From Betaproteobacteria bacterium RIFCSPLOWO2_12_FULL_62_58 (GTDB lineage Bacteria > Pseudomonadota > Gammaproteobacteria > Burkholderiales > SG8-41): a DNA stretch of 62,466 nucleotides. The notes under the pieces are model-generated. The model searched no databases and was not told the DNA's origin. It saw only the letters and a program-made list of their open reading frames with translations. A program made the position numbers and the translations under genes. Shown piece by piece: positions 42,093-49,935 of the stretch (position 1 is the stretch's first letter; each line of letters starts with the position of its first letter). Location: positions 1 through 62,466 of the forward strand of contig MERI01000056.1 in NCBI GenBank assembly GCA_001772005.1. The letters are read 5' to 3'.

Positions 42093-43820
42093 TCATTTGA
42101 GCGGCCACACTTGCGACAGGTATTTCCAGTTCACAAAGTAATACAGCACGAATGAGACCAGCAGCACCATCGCCAGCGCGAATGTCCCCGGCGCGACCAT
42201 ACCGCCCACGCCCACGTTGCCGTGGCCGGTAATCGCCGCCGCGACGGGTTGCGCGGGCACCGGCGCAGCACGCCCCTCGGCGACGCGCACCGGCTGGTAG
42301 CCCGGGGTCTCGATGCGCTTACCGAAAAACACCGATCCCACCGTAATCAGCAGATAGGCGGCGCCGCCGGCCACCGCCACCAGTCCGCTGATCGCGAACA
42401 GCCCGATCATCAGATAGGCGGTGCCCGGCCATTCGTGCGGCATCAGGTTTCCCGCCATCGTGATGTCCCAGTGACGGCGCGGCACGCCCAGGGTGCCCGC
42501 GCCCATCATGAACAGCGCGAACGCGCTCATGCCGATGCCGAAAAGATACGGCTGCCACTGGGCCAGTTTGGGAAACATCACCTCGCGCCGGAACAGCACC
42601 GGGATCAGGAAGTAGGTGAGCGCCATGAACGCGAGTGTGGTGCCGATCACCACCGTGGCATGGAAATGCCCGGGAACGTAAAGCGTGTTATGCATGATGA
42701 TATTCAACTGCTCGGTGCCGAGCACCACGCCGGAAATGCCGCCGAGGAAACCGAAGCCGATGAGCGACATGAACATGCCGGAAAAAACCGGATTGCCCCA
42801 TGGGGCCTTCCTCAGCCACTCGAACAAGCCCTTGGTGAATCCTTTTGCGCGCTGCGCCACTTCGATCGAGCCGGGCACCGTGAGCCCATGCACCATGCTC
42901 GCCAGCACCGCCAGGTACATCGCGTAGCTGGTGTTGAAGATCTTCCAGTTCGAGCTTACGCCCGGATCGACCAGGATGTGATGCGCCGAGGCGAGCTGCA
43001 GGAACAGGATGTAGAGGAAAAACGCGCCACGGCTCACCTTCTCCGAAAGCGGCTTCGCGCCGAACACGATCGCCGCGATCGCGTACCACACCGCCACGTG
43101 CGCCGAGACGTTCACCTGTTGCGACGAATGCCCGAAGGCCCACCACACGGTGCGGTACATCAGCGAGTCGATGTGCGCTATCAGGCCCACCGACCACAGG
43201 AAGGTCGGGATGAGGATGATGGCGCCCGCGGCGATGGTGAAGACCGCGATGATGCAGGCGGTAAGCGCGCCGAACGTCACCAGCGGTATCGAGCCGTTGT
43301 AAGTGCCCTCCGCCTTGCCCACCACCAGTGTGCCGAGGAACACGAAGCAACCGATCAGCGCACCCACCGCGAACAGGATCAGGCCGAGGTAGAACGCCGG
43401 GTGCGCGCCCATCGGCACGTACGAGGTGAACATCACGCTCGAATCGCCCTTGAACACCGCAAAATTGTTCATCAGCGCGCCGAGGATCATCAGCCAGAAC
43501 CCGAGCCACGCCATCTTCGGCGTCGCCAGCCGGCAGCGGAGCAACGTCGAGGAACAAAAATACAGGACCGCGATCTCGAAGAAAATGATCCAGAAGATCA
43601 GCATGTCGATGCCGTGCCCGGTGAGCACGAGGTAGAACCAGTCGGCGGGCAGCAGGTGCACCGCCGGCCAGCGCGTGAGCAACACCAGCAGCGCGAGCAC
43701 GCCGCCCACCAGCAGCGATACCACCGCCGCAACGGCGTTGGCCTTCATCAGGGCTTCGGCCGGCTCGTGGAACTTCAGGCCGGTCGCCGGGCAAGTGCGG
43801 AACATCCGATTGAGTGCCAT
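42093..43820 (-). CDS. Heme-copper reductase subunit I, tyrosine-less (probable NO reductase, sNOR/eNOR-like)
   Basis: A 575-residue protein with 12 or more transmembrane helices. All six metal histidines are present: His69, His231, His280, His281, His385 and His387. The residue four after His231, Tyr in A- and B-type oxygen reductases (HPEVY), is Gln235 here (GHSSQQVN). Loss of that tyrosine is reported for NO-reducing enzymes derived from oxidases. The start MALNRMFRTCPATG follows GGAGGGG and resembles the sNOR catalytic subunit of ammonia oxidisers, as I recall. With the CuA subunit II, SCO and CtaB it forms a complete operon under FNR-type control. An unusual oxygen reductase remains possible. 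Confidence 0.82.
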   Translation of the reverse strand: MALNRMFRTCPATGLKFHEPAEALMKANAVAAVVSLLVGGVLALLVLLTRWPAVHLLPADWFYLVLTGHGIDMLIFWIIFFEIAVLYFCSSTLLRCRLATPKMAWLGFWLMILGALMNNFAVFKGDSSVMFTSYVPMGAHPAFYLGLILFAVGALIGCFVFLGTLVVGKAEGTYNGSIPLVTFGALTACIIAVFTIAAGAIILIPTFLWSVGLIAHIDSLMYRTVWWAFGHSSQQVNVSAHVAVWYAIAAIVFGAKPLSEKVSRGAFFLYILFLQLASAHHILVDPGVSSNWKIFNTSYAMYLAVLASMVHGLTVPGSIEVAQRAKGFTKGLFEWLRKAPWGNPVFSGMFMSLIGFGFLGGISGVVLGTEQLNIIMHNTLYVPGHFHATVVIGTTLAFMALTYFLIPVLFRREVMFPKLAQWQPYLFGIGMSAFALFMMGAGTLGVPRRHWDITMAGNLMPHEWPGTAYLMIGLFAISGLVAVAGGAAYLLITVGSVFFGKRIETPGYQPVRVAEGRAAPVPAQPVAAAITGHGNVGVGGMVAPGTFALAMVLLVSFVLYYFVNWKYLSQVWPLK

Positions 43821-43834
43821 CGCCGCTCCCCTCC

Positions 43835-44380
43835 TTATTTGTTCACCACGTAGAGCTTGCTGCTCATCGTGTGATGATTGACCCCGCAGTACTCGTTGCA
43901 GATGATGGAATAGGTGCCGGCCTGGGTCGGGGTGACGGTGATCACATGGTCGTAGCCGGGATGCACCTGGATGTTGATATTCTCGGGCTGCAGGGAAAAC
44001 CCGTGCAGCCAGTCCATCGACATCAGGTGCAGGCGGTAGCTCTTGCCCGATTCCAGTTCGAGCAGCGGCCACCAATTCCACAGGCGCGCGATGAGATACA
44101 CATCCGACCCTGCCGGCGGATGCACCACCGGGATCTGCTGCTCGGTTTCCTTGCGCACCGTATACTTGTCGACCATGTCCTGCGTCTTCCTGGTATAGGC
44201 CTCGGGCGTCGTCCGATACGCCTCGTTCGCGAGATTCTGTTTCCCGAAGACATGCCAATAAGGCATCATGAAAAACATGATCAGGCACCAGATCAGAGAC
44301 AGAACGATCCAGGTGCCTTCAAGACGATCGAGAGGCTGCTTCCACCATACTGTGGCGGGCGGCGGCTGAATGGCGCTCAT
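43835..44380 (-). CDS. Heme-copper reductase subunit II with CuA site
   Basis: A 181-residue protein with one N-terminal transmembrane helix (about residues 26-44) and a cupredoxin domain. CuA ligands are complete: an upstream His in WLHGFSLQP and the CNEYCGVNHHTM cluster. It accepts electrons from cytochrome c and passes them to subunit I. GGAGG precedes ATG 44380, and it lies 14 nt before subunit I. Confidence 0.9.
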   Translation of the reverse strand: MSAIQPPPATVWWKQPLDRLEGTWIVLSLIWCLIMFFMMPYWHVFGKQNLANEAYRTTPEAYTRKTQDMVDKYTVRKETEQQIPVVHPPAGSDVYLIARLWNWWPLLELESGKSYRLHLMSMDWLHGFSLQPENINIQVHPGYDHVITVTPTQAGTYSIICNEYCGVNHHTMSSKLYVVNK

Positions 44381-44422
44381 CGCGTGTCCTCCGTAGGTTG
44401 CGGAAAAATTGGCAGGACCATT

Positions 44423-44608
44423 TCACTTCCCCACCGGAATGGAGACGATTTCCATCACGCCCCAGACGATGTACAGCACCGTCGGCATCGCGATGCCCAG
44501 GAACAGCAGCAAGAAAGGGTTGTCCAGAACTTGCTGCATGATCGGGATGCCCTCTTCCAGATCGTCGGGGGCTTGCGCCGGAGCGGGATTGCGCGTGATA
44601 TCTGCCAT
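44423..44608 (-). CDS. Small single-helix subunit of the heme-copper reductase
   Basis: A 61-residue protein with one transmembrane helix (about residues 31-54, FLLLFLGIAMPTVLYIVWGV) and a charged N-terminus. It is first in the operon, 42 nt before subunit II, and closest to the FNR-type promoter. Small helices of this kind are structural subunits in B-type heme-copper enzymes. Confidence 0.8.
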   Translation of the reverse strand: MADITRNPAPAQAPDDLEEGIPIMQQVLDNPFLLLFLGIAMPTVLYIVWGVMEIVSIPVGK

Positions 44609-44678
44609 GATGTCTCCTGTTGAGATCTGCGTTATTGCCGCGGTTTCAGGTTTTTTTGCAGCCGCGACCCGGCTGGAA

Positions 44679-44720
44679 ATCTAATGCATGCGCAACGCAA
44701 CAAAACATGATTCAAATCAA
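44679..44720 (-). promoter_or_regulatory. FNR-type promoter of the heme-copper reductase operon
   Basis: ATGATtcaaATCAA (44707-44720) has one mismatch to the consensus. On the minus strand TTAGAT (near 44684-44679) lies about 22 nt after it. The leader to the small subunit is about 65 nt. Confidence 0.55.
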
Positions 44721-44776
44721 GCTTTCAACAGAATCGAAGGGGCCTATGACGAATACCCCTGGCGGTCATGAAAAGC

Positions 44777-44790
44777 TTGATTTAAATCAA
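44777..44790 (+). promoter_or_regulatory. FNR box of the divergent ctaA/nitronate monooxygenase operon
   Basis: TTGATttaaATCAA is a perfect consensus box. On the plus strand CATCAT (44811-44816) is a plausible -10 about 20 nt later, with ctaA starting at 44836. The box could also help the minus-strand operon. Confidence 0.6.
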
Positions 44791-44835
44791 ATTTAGTGGA
44801 CGGCGCCGGACATCATTGCCGCGCGCCGAAATACA

Positions 44836-46014
44836 ATGTCGGGAAGTTCCAGGACCGACAACGCGGATAGCAGCGAAATGATCCAGACGGATTCAGACCA
44901 CCGGATTCACCAGCCGCCCTCAAGCGTCGCCATGTGGCTAATGGCGTGCTGCGCGGTGGTCTTCGCCATCGTCGTCGTGGGCGGCATCACGCGCCTGACC
45001 CATTCGGGGCTCTCCATAGTCGAATGGCAACCGATCGTCGGGACCGTGCCGCCTCTCACGGATGAGGCATGGGCGGATGCGTTCAGCCAATACCAGCAGA
45101 CGCCCGAGTACCGGCAGGTTAATGCCGGCATGAGCCTGCCCGAATTCAAGAAGATCTTCTGGTGGGAGTACGTGCACCGGCTGCTGGGGCGCTCGGCGGG
45201 CCTCATTTTTCTGCTGCCGTTCCTTTATTTCCTCGCGCGCAGGATGATCGATCGGCCGCTGATCGCGAAGTTCCTCGGCATCTTCCTGCTGGGCGGCCTG
45301 CAAGGGGCGTTGGGCTGGTACATGGTCAAGAGCGGGTTGGTGGACGAACCGCGGGTCAGCCCGTTCCGGCTGACGGCGCATCTCGGCCTGGCGTTCCTCA
45401 TCTACGCGGCGATGCTGTGGACCGCGCTGGAGGTGCTGGTACCCCGCGCGCGCGCCGTCACGGACTCCGTGTTGCCCGGCGTTCAGCGCGGGTCCGCGCT
45501 CGTGCTCGGCGCGATCCTCGTGGCGACACTGTCGGGCGCCATGGTCGCCGGCACCCGCGCCGGACTGGCCTACAACACCTTTCCGCTGATGAACGGGCAC
45601 TGGATGCCGCCGGAAATCCTCATGCTCGATCCGTGGTGGGACAATTTCTTCCATAACCTCGCGACCGTGCAATTCGACCACCGTGTCATGGCGCTGCTGC
45701 TGACAGTCCTGATCCCCTGGTTCTGCTGGCGTTGCTGGCAGGACGCACCAACGCGCCGCGTCGGCCGTCTCTGCGCCCTGCTGCTCGCAGTGCTCGTACT
45801 GCAGATTGCGCTCGGCATCGGAACCTTGCTGCTGGCGGTCCCGGTCGCTCTCGCCGTGTCCCACCAGGCCGGCGCGCTCCTGTTGTTCACTGCCGCACTG
45901 CTTTTGGCTCACGAGCTGCAATACCCGTGGGATAGTGCCGATACGCGTGCGGCGCAGGCGCTCTCGGAACCGGCTGGTTCCGGCTCGCCCAGCGGTCTCA
46001 CTGCGATTCCATGA
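44836..46014 (+). CDS. ctaA: Heme A synthase (CtaA/COX15), long form
   Basis: A 392-residue membrane protein with eight helices and signatures GGITRLTHSGLSIVEWQPI and FWWEYVHRLLGRSAGL, and later QFDHRVMALLL and SHQAGALLLF. These carry the heme-binding histidines of the alphaproteobacterial/mitochondrial-type enzyme. It is divergent from the heme-copper reductase operon across a shared FNR-type control region. It overlaps the next gene by 4 nt. With the short CtaA at 33280-34257, the window encodes two different heme A synthases. Confidence 0.92.
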   Translation: MSGSSRTDNADSSEMIQTDSDHRIHQPPSSVAMWLMACCAVVFAIVVVGGITRLTHSGLSIVEWQPIVGTVPPLTDEAWADAFSQYQQTPEYRQVNAGMSLPEFKKIFWWEYVHRLLGRSAGLIFLLPFLYFLARRMIDRPLIAKFLGIFLLGGLQGALGWYMVKSGLVDEPRVSPFRLTAHLGLAFLIYAAMLWTALEVLVPRARAVTDSVLPGVQRGSALVLGAILVATLSGAMVAGTRAGLAYNTFPLMNGHWMPPEILMLDPWWDNFFHNLATVQFDHRVMALLLTVLIPWFCWRCWQDAPTRRVGRLCALLLAVLVLQIALGIGTLLLAVPVALAVSHQAGALLLFTAALLLAHELQYPWDSADTRAAQALSEPAGSGSPSGLTAIP

Positions 46015-47192
46015 CAACGCCCACGATGTCTCTGGCCGAATTACCGAGGTGGACGCTCAAAGGCCGCTCGCTGCTGCCCATCGTGCAGGGCGGCATGGGG
46101 GTCGGCATCTCCGCACACCGGCTGGCCGGAAACGTCGCGCGGCTGGGCGCCGTGGGCACGATCGCCAGCATCGATCTGCGTCACCATCACCCCGACCTCG
46201 TGGAACGCTCCGAGGGATGCCACGACCAGGAGCAACTGGATCAGCTCAATCTGGTGGCGCTGAACCGCGAAATCAGCATGGCGCTTGACACTGCGGCAGG
46301 CCGCGGCGCCGTTGCGGTCAATATCATGAAGGCAGTTACCGCATACGCCGGTTACGTGCGCCAGACCTGCGAAAGCGGCGCGCACGCGATCGTGATGGGC
46401 GCAGGCCTGCCGCTCGATCTTCCGGAACTGACCAAGGATTTCCCCCGTGTGGCGCTGATCCCGATCCTGTCGGACGTGCGCGGCGTCAATATCGTGCTCA
46501 AAAAATGGCTGCGCAAGAACCGCCTCCCGGACGCCATCGTGATCGAGCATCCACGCTACGCCGGCGGGCATCTCGGCGCGACGCGCCCCGAGGAAATCGC
46601 CGACCCGCGGTATGATTTCGAGCCGGTGCTGCACGGCATCTTTGCGCTGCTGCGCGAGCTTGGGATCGAACGCGAGCGCATGCCGCTTATTCCGGCCGGC
46701 GGCATCAACAGCTATGAGAAAGTGCGCGCGCTGCTTGATCTGGGCGCGGCCGCGGTGCAGATCGGCACGCCGTTCGCCGTGACCGAGGAAGGCGATGCGC
46801 ATCCCAACTTCAAGCAGGTGCTGGCGGAAGCGAAACCGGAGGAGATCGTCACCTTCATGAGCGTTGCCGGGCTGCCGGCGCGCGCGGTGCTGACGCCGTG
46901 GCTCAGAAACTATCTGCACCGGGAGAAGGCGCTGCAGTCGCATGCCAAAGCCGACCCGCGGCGCTGCGTGCCGGGACTCCAATGCCTCACGGTGTGCGGT
47001 TTGCGCGACGGGATCGCCAGCATCGGCCAGTTCTGCATCGACACGCGGCTCGCCTTCGCGCTCAACGGCGACATCAAGAAGGGACTGTTTTTTCGCGGTT
47101 CGGAAGGCCTGCCGTTCGGAGCGGCGATCCGGCCGGTGGCGGAACTGCTGGAGTATTTCCTGACGGGAAGGATGCCGGCGGCCTTCGGCTGA
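46011..47192 (+). CDS. Nitronate monooxygenase / FMN-dependent oxidoreductase family
   Basis: A 393-residue TIM-barrel flavoprotein. PIVQGGMGVGIS near the N-terminus is the FMN-binding signature. The catalytic-site IEHPRYAGGHLG and the phosphate-binding PAGGINSYEKVRALLDLGAAAVQIGT (about residues 226-251, quoted in part) are present. The family includes 2-nitropropane dioxygenases and FabK-like enoyl reductases; the substrate here is not deducible. A C-terminal cluster of cysteines (RRCVPGLQCLTVCG) is unusual and could bind metal. It is coupled to ctaA by a 4-nt overlap. Confidence 0.82.
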   Translation: MTTPTMSLAELPRWTLKGRSLLPIVQGGMGVGISAHRLAGNVARLGAVGTIASIDLRHHHPDLVERSEGCHDQEQLDQLNLVALNREISMALDTAAGRGAVAVNIMKAVTAYAGYVRQTCESGAHAIVMGAGLPLDLPELTKDFPRVALIPILSDVRGVNIVLKKWLRKNRLPDAIVIEHPRYAGGHLGATRPEEIADPRYDFEPVLHGIFALLRELGIERERMPLIPAGGINSYEKVRALLDLGAAAVQIGTPFAVTEEGDAHPNFKQVLAEAKPEEIVTFMSVAGLPARAVLTPWLRNYLHREKALQSHAKADPRRCVPGLQCLTVCGLRDGIASIGQFCIDTRLAFALNGDIKKGLFFRGSEGLPFGAAIRPVAELLEYFLTGRMPAAFG

Positions 47193-47289
47193 CGATTTTG
47201 GCGCGCGTCTTGCGGGGATGAGATTTCTCCCTCCGATCATCCTTGCAATTTGCGCCACCCTGCTCAAACCCCGGGTTGAGTAGGGGACT

Positions 47290-47676
47290 TTATGACGCAA
47301 GTCCGGGCAGCGGATTTCGCGCAAGCGCGACTGCGATGATGTAGAGGAATACCGCCTGCGCCGCGACCCAGGCGGCGATTCGCGTTCGCCTGGTCTTGCC
47401 GTGCCTCAATGCCACCATGCCGAGGCCGATGTAGACAAGGAGCGCGGCGAGTTTCGCTGTGAGCCAGGCATGGGTGCCCGGATATTGGTGGATCAGCATC
47501 GTCATCCAGATCGCGGCTGCAAGCAGCAGTGTGTCGTTGACGTGCGGTACGATGCGCGCCCAGCGTTCACTGAGGCGCGGGGAGCCGTTGATCATCCAGA
47601 TGCCGCGCACCACGAACAGCGTATAGCTCACGGCCGCCGTGGTGAGGTGGATCATCTTCAGCACGGTGAAATCCAT
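47290..47676 (-). CDS. SirB-family membrane protein
   Basis: A 128-residue protein with four transmembrane helices, matching the SirB2-type family (LKMIHLTTAAVSYTLFVVRG; PRLSERWARIVPHVNDTLLL). His9 and His46 are conserved positions and the fold may bind heme, which is inference. It is convergent with the upstream flavoprotein gene. Its function is not established. Confidence 0.8.
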   Translation of the reverse strand: MDFTVLKMIHLTTAAVSYTLFVVRGIWMINGSPRLSERWARIVPHVNDTLLLAAAIWMTMLIHQYPGTHAWLTAKLAALLVYIGLGMVALRHGKTRRTRIAAWVAAQAVFLYIIAVALARNPLPGLAS

Positions 47677-47913
47677 CGCTTACCAATCAAGAAGTTTACG
47701 GCGCATCTGGCCAATCTTACGACAGGTCTATCCAACAATCGATCCCGACCCCGAATGTTCGCCAGCGTCGCGCGCCGCTGCAACGCGCCGTCCGGCCGCC
47801 CAGGCGGGGTCGGCCCACGCGCTCCCTAATGCTGCAAGGCAAGCCGTTCGGCTGAGGAAAAGTTACACTATTTATTCCGGGCACTCAGGGGGCAACCCGT
47901 TCATGCCGGGTGT

Positions 47914-47919
47914 TATAAT
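47914..47919 (+). promoter_or_regulatory. Probable -10 box of the toxin-antitoxin operon
   Basis: A perfect TATAAT lies 26 nt before the antitoxin ATG at 47946. The matching -35 is weak. A GGGG ribosome binding site lies between. Confidence 0.45.
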
Positions 47920-47945
47920 TTCTGGTCTCCTTTTGGGGTTAAACC

Positions 47946-48179
47946 ATGGGCGGAGCATCCGAACATCGCTATCTGAAGACTCTCGACTCCGATCTGGTCA
48001 AGGCGGTAGCCCGCGCTGCGCGCCGCGCAAAGAAATCGCCGGCAGAACTGGTGCGCGAGCTGATCCTTGACGGGTTGCAGGAAGCGGACGATTACCGCGC
48101 CGTGCTTGCCTTTCGCAAAAAGCGTGGTCGCACCTACAGCCACGCTGAAGTAAAGAAACGCCTTGGCTTGGCGGGTTGA
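47946..48179 (+). CDS. Antitoxin, ribbon-helix-helix type
   Basis: A 77-residue protein. The N-terminal half (YLKTLDSDLVKAVARAARRA, KSPAELVRELILDGL) fits a ribbon-helix-helix DNA-binding domain. The basic C-terminal half ends HAEVKKRLG, as in RelB/DUF6290-type antitoxins. It is followed with a 17-nt overlap by a RelE/ParE-type toxin. It would neutralise the toxin and repress the operon. Confidence 0.85.
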   Translation: MGGASEHRYLKTLDSDLVKAVARAARRAKKSPAELVRELILDGLQEADDYRAVLAFRKKRGRTYSHAEVKKRLGLAG

Positions 48180-48420
48180 ATACAGCGCGGCAGCTCTCAA
48201 GACGCTGCGGCGGCTCGACCCCCCAATTCAACGCCGCATCACGTCTTTCATCGAAACGCGCGTGGTGGACGACCCCCGTCACGTCGGCAAGGCGATGCGG
48301 GGCGATCAGCGTGCATGGCGTTATCGCGTTGGCAACTTCCGCCTCATTTGTGACATTCACGATGCGTCGCGCACCGTGTTTGTCGTGCGCATCGGGGACC
48401 GCAAGGAAGTCTACCGCTAG
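48163..48420 (+). CDS. RelE/ParE-family toxin
   Basis: An 85-residue protein with the family pattern AWRVEYSAAALKTLRRLDPP, then RRITSFIETRV, DDPRHVGKAMRGDQRAWRYRVGNFR (quoted in parts; residues about 36-60) and FVVRIGDRKEVYR. The conserved basic and aromatic residues of the mRNA-cleaving RelE fold are present (WRYRVGNFRLI, RKEVYR). TTG 48163 is chosen since it gives the usual MAWRVEY start; no ATG is available. Confidence 0.88.
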   Translation: MAWRVEYSAAALKTLRRLDPPIQRRITSFIETRVVDDPRHVGKAMRGDQRAWRYRVGNFRLICDIHDASRTVFVVRIGDRKEVYR

Positions 48421-48492
48421 TCACGTGTCAGCCGCGCACCGCAGCCAATTTCGTAGCAGCGGAGGAATAAATATCAGTGTAACTTTTCCTTG

Positions 48493-48611
48493 AATGAACT
48501 CGGTGAGATTCGAGACACGGTCAACCGCGGCTGGCCTTTGGGCAGCGAGCGGTTCAAGGACGAAATCGAGCGCGCACTGTGCCGACCTCGCTTGGGCCGG
48601 CGTGCAACGTC
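48493..48611 (+). pseudogene. Remnant of a REP-associated tyrosine transposase (RAYT)
   Basis: The translated piece NELGEIRDTVNRGWPLGSER, continuing FKDEIERALCRPRLGRR, looks like the C-terminal end of TnpA_REP proteins. The HUH catalytic domain that should precede it is absent, and the frame runs on into unrelated sequence. It is one of few genes here that could explain the REP palindromes. The rest of 48421-48744 holds nothing recognised. Confidence 0.6.
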
Positions 48612-48744
48612 GTCATACCGCTTCCTCAGCGTGACGTGCGGATGGTGGGGAGCGGAGCCCGGAGTCGCCCAATCTTTTCAGGCGCCGATTTTGTGAATAG
48701 AATCGCCGTATGCCCCGATGCCATCAAAACGATAGCCTATAAAA

Positions 48745-49182
48745 ATGGCCCGCGATCCTGTCACCGTCTTCTCGCCCGGTCAAAAAGCCCAGAAAACCGC
48801 ACGCTGGGCCAGAATCATGACCAAGTGGCTCATTACTTATTCGCGCAGAAACGGTGCCAAATGGCGATTTGTAGAGTTCGGAGGGATCACCGGCGCAGAG
48901 TCCTATGGCATTGTTGATATTCTTGCCATTCGCAAAGATCACAAACCAAAGAAGGAAGGAATCAAAAGAGGGGACTTGTTCGATCTTGTGCTTATCCAGA
49001 CGAAAGGCGGCAATGCAAGATTTCCCTCCGACTCAGATATTGCCCGACTGATTAAAGCAGCAGATCATCACAGAGCAAAAGCAGTTGTCTTAGCTGAATG
49101 GAAATTGGGAACGAAACCGAATCTGTATCAATTGGTTGATCGAACATGGCAGTTGACCAATCCCGTGGATATTTTCGGATGA
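48745..49182 (+). CDS. Hypothetical protein, possible PD-(D/E)XK-like fold
   Basis: A 145-residue protein, more AT-rich than its surroundings. GIVDILAIRKDH followed by FDLVLIQTKGG has the D...(x)n...Q-x-K spacing of some PD-(D/E)XK nucleases, with Gln in place of Glu. There is no signal peptide or membrane segment, and no clear ribosome binding site before ATG 48745. It lies in the accessory segment with cassette-like features. Function unknown. Confidence 0.6.
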   Translation: MARDPVTVFSPGQKAQKTARWARIMTKWLITYSRRNGAKWRFVEFGGITGAESYGIVDILAIRKDHKPKKEGIKRGDLFDLVLIQTKGGNARFPSDSDIARLIKAADHHRAKAVVLAEWKLGTKPNLYQLVDRTWQLTNPVDIFG

Positions 49183-49361
49183 AAACGCCTACCTTCTATA
49201 GAAAGTATAGCTCTGACCCTGACGGCTCGCTCTGCTTGTTAATCGAGCCTGGCCCAGAGGTCCGGTGCAAAATGTTCGGAGGAGTAAATGTATACCCAAA
49301 ATAGAGCGAGAAACGTGAAAGTCGTAGTGTCCGAGCTTTTTCTACAGACTCGTTATACCGC

Positions 49362-49775
49362 ATGAAAGCAATCTGTCGAAATTGCCAATTCCTGGCTAAG
49401 GAGTACCGAGAAGAAAACACGGGGCGGCCCTTGTCCTTTTCCCTAGATGAATCCGAAAGAAAACTTGTGCAATCGGATTCGGCGCATGCTGTCAAGAACT
49501 TCTACTCTCTCAAGTGCCAGCTCGGCGTCTGGGATGAGGGGGTGAGCCAACCTCCGGGTGGCCGGGACGTTACGGTTAATATGACGCCAAGGAAAAACAG
49601 CTGTTTCTTTTTCCCGTACCACTCAGCCATGCTCTTTGATGCCGCAAGAGAGCTGCAAAAGCGTGAGGATGAGAATCGGCAGCTCAAGAGATCAAATATG
49701 TACACTCGTATAGGTCTTTGGATCGCTGCCGGCGCCTTGGCTGTCAATGCGGTCATCGCTTATTTCAAGGCGTGA
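49362..49775 (+). CDS. Hypothetical cassette-like membrane-tail protein
   Basis: A 137-residue protein. An N-terminal pair CRNC and later CQLG and CFFF cysteines suggest metal binding. A coiled-coil segment (AARELQKREDENRQLKRS) precedes a C-terminal transmembrane helix (IGLWIAAGALAVNAVIAYF). It lies just upstream of an attC-like site, so it may be a gene cassette. No family recognised. Confidence 0.6.
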   Translation: MKAICRNCQFLAKEYREENTGRPLSFSLDESERKLVQSDSAHAVKNFYSLKCQLGVWDEGVSQPPGGRDVTVNMTPRKNSCFFFPYHSAMLFDAARELQKREDENRQLKRSNMYTRIGLWIAAGALAVNAVIAYFKA

Positions 49776-49787
49776 GGGTGCGGTATA

Positions 49788-49862
49788 GCCCATCAGTCGA
49801 AACGGCCGGCTCGCCCTCCGCTCCGCTCCGGCGGAAGCCGCCGCTCACTTCCAGCGTTGGGC
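49788..49862 (+). other. attC-like recombination site
   Basis: GCCCATC (49788-49794) and GTTGGGC (49856-49862) are the outer core sites (GTTRRRY type), one mismatch apart from perfect pairing. Inner partial complementarity (GTCGAA with TTCCAGC) and a GC-rich central stem fit an integron attC of about 75 bp. No integrase gene is in the window. Confidence 0.45.
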
Positions 49863-49935
49863 ATGCAAGACAAAACACAGATCCGTCGGCGGCTGTATAC
49901 AGAGCCCACTGCTTCGTTACGCTGCGACAGATGGG

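Noticed and set aside
42222..43853. Long plus-strand frame (543 residues) opposite the heme-copper subunit I gene
   Set aside because: Composition is His/Arg/Glu-rich without domains, and the minus strand encodes all six heme-copper ligands.
42093..44288. N-terminally extended heme-copper subunit I (731 residues)
   Set aside because: The extension overlaps the subunit II gene, is not hydrophobic, and a strong ribosome binding site marks ATG 43820.
47263..47280. Hairpin between the convergent flavoprotein and SirB-like genes
   Set aside because: CTCAA...TTGAG arms pair but there is no T run, so it is not listed as a terminator.
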